This document shows, in pieces, positions 5,588-5,858 of a stretch of 5,858 bases of DNA. The notes beneath the pieces are model-generated. The model searched no databases. It worked only from the letters and a program-made list of their open reading frames with translations, and was not told the origin of the DNA. Each line of letters opens with the position of its first letter. Positions within the stretch are counted from its first letter, which is position 1. Position numbers and translations under genes: made by a program. Source of the stretch: Omnitrophica WOR_2 bacterium RIFCSPHIGHO2_01_FULL_52_10 (GTDB taxonomy: Bacteria; Omnitrophota; Gorgyraeia; Zapsychrales; Zapsychraceae); NCBI GenBank assembly GCA_001805565.1, contig MHGM01000085.1, positions 447-6,304 on the forward strand, written 5' to 3'.

Positions 5588-5623
5588 AGGCGAAGTTCGA
5601 CGCGATGCTGAATACGAAGCCTG
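5529..5623. repeat. 95-base near-palindrome next to tRNA-Arg
   Basis: The two ends are exact reverse complements over ten bases: CAGGCTTCGT (5529-5538) and ACGAAGCCTG (5614-5623). Inside, 5550-5566 pairs with 5588-5604 over 17 bases with a single mismatch that would be G-U in RNA. The middle pairs partially (CAGC 5543-5546 with GCTG 5607-5610). The loop, 5567-5587, holds a second copy of CTTCGCCTGA and a T-run. It is a foldable palindrome abutting the tRNA, either a terminator-like structure or a small mobile or degenerate repeat unit. Confidence 0.8.
5558..5578. repeat. Tandem duplication of a 10-base unit
   Basis: CTTCGCCTGA is present at 5559-5568 and again at 5569-5578, preceded by an A. 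Its reverse-complement core GGCGAAG recurs at 5589-5595 and 5630-5636, and the related GGCTTCG lies at 5531-5537. The motif is therefore concentrated within about 105 bases next to the tRNA. Confidence 0.75.
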
Positions 5624-5629
5624 TTATCC

Positions 5630-5772
5630 GGCGAAGTCAAACAAGACAATACGCTCCCTGGGAACTGGAAACATATGTAACATTTAATAACAAAGAGTTG
5701 GCGCAACAATTTGAGATTTATTTGAAAAGTCATTCTGGAAGAGCGTTTTTGCGAAAGAGATTGGTTTTATGA
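5630..5772 (+). pseudogene. C-terminal remnant of a GIY-YIG nuclease-like gene
   Basis: From 5641 to the TGA at 5770-5772 the frame reads TRQYAPWELETYVTF, then NNKELAQQFEIYLKSHSGRA and FLRKRLVL. The pattern of T(R/K).Y.PWEL..Y..F followed by A..FE.YLKS.SGRAF.(R/K)KRL is what I know from the C-terminal half of small stand-alone GIY-YIG endonucleases. The catalytic N-terminal half (GIY, YIG, arginine helix) is absent, since the sequence upstream is the tRNA-flanking palindrome. The frame stays open back to 5590, but that part is repeat sequence. GEVKQ, which would fit just before TRQY in this family, is read at 5630-5644 in another frame, suggesting a frameshift as well as truncation. ATG 5605 could in principle start a 55-residue product. 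Family recognition is from memory of the motif, so moderate confidence. Confidence 0.55.
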
Positions 5773-5858
5773 CAAAACGAAACTCCTCTTCATCCCGCCA
5801 ATCCGACCCTTTTTTACACCATCCCCAGGACTCTTTTCTGATCCCCCAAGGGGAGCTG
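5769..5858 (+). CDS. Start of an unrecognised protein, runs off the window
   Basis: Thirty codons are open from ATG 5769 to the window end. The N-terminus is MTKRNSSSSRQSDPF followed by LHHPQDSFLIPQGEL. The first part is polar and serine-rich, with no signal peptide, membrane helix or known motif. GAAAGAGA (5753-5760) eight bases upstream is a weak ribosome-binding candidate. The start overlaps the stop of the nuclease remnant as ATGA (5769-5772), a junction typical of coupled genes. I do not recognise the family and too little is visible to suggest a function. It could also be a chance frame. Confidence 0.4.
   Translation, partial: MTKRNSSSSRQSDPFLHHPQDSFLIPQGEL

Overview
The window reads almost entirely on the + strand. 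It looks like part of a diderm bacterial chromosome of roughly even GC content. Type IV pilus/type II secretion-style genes of an unusual form (a PilM-PilN fusion, minor pilins with atypical ectodomains) and a short palindromic repeat inside a reading frame would fit an uncultured lineage such as Omnitrophota or a relative. That placement is an inference from gene style and not from a marker gene.

Region 1 (1-4548) is a tightly packed operon. It starts with the 3' part of a secreted or pilin-like adhesin-type protein (1-906). Two short prepilins with classic G|FTL(V/I)EL processing sites follow (851-1285 and 1287-1850). Next come a natural PilM-PilN fusion (1852-3507), PilO (3533-4105) and a PilP/GspC-like single-pass protein (4108-4548). 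Gene junctions overlap or are 1 to 25 bases long, so the genes are probably co-transcribed from a promoter upstream of the window. Together they would give the inner-membrane alignment platform of a type IV pilus-like machine (cytoplasmic PilM domain, membrane PilN domain, PilO, periplasmic PilP-like protein) plus minor pilins that could prime or tip the fibre. No secretin, ATPase or PilC platform gene is visible.

Region 2 (4549-5257) is a separate unit, lexA, with its own promoter-like sequence and a palindrome across the -10 region, ribosome binding site and start codon. The palindrome is a candidate self-operator. The LexA protein keeps the Ala-Gly cleavage site and the Ser/Lys dyad. Its last codons and stop lie in a 20-base unit that is repeated three times in tandem.

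Region 3 (5258-5858) contains a tRNA-Arg(ACG) gene with a good sigma70-type promoter. A near-palindrome of about 95 bases directly abuts its 3' end. Beyond it are the C-terminal remnant of what looks like a GIY-YIG nuclease and the first 30 codons of an unrecognised gene. This arrangement suggests past insertion and decay next to a tRNA gene.

The most notable points are the PilM-PilN fusion, the palindromic element that supplies the -1 glycine of a prepilin processing site, and the tRNA-flanking palindrome beside a decayed nuclease gene.
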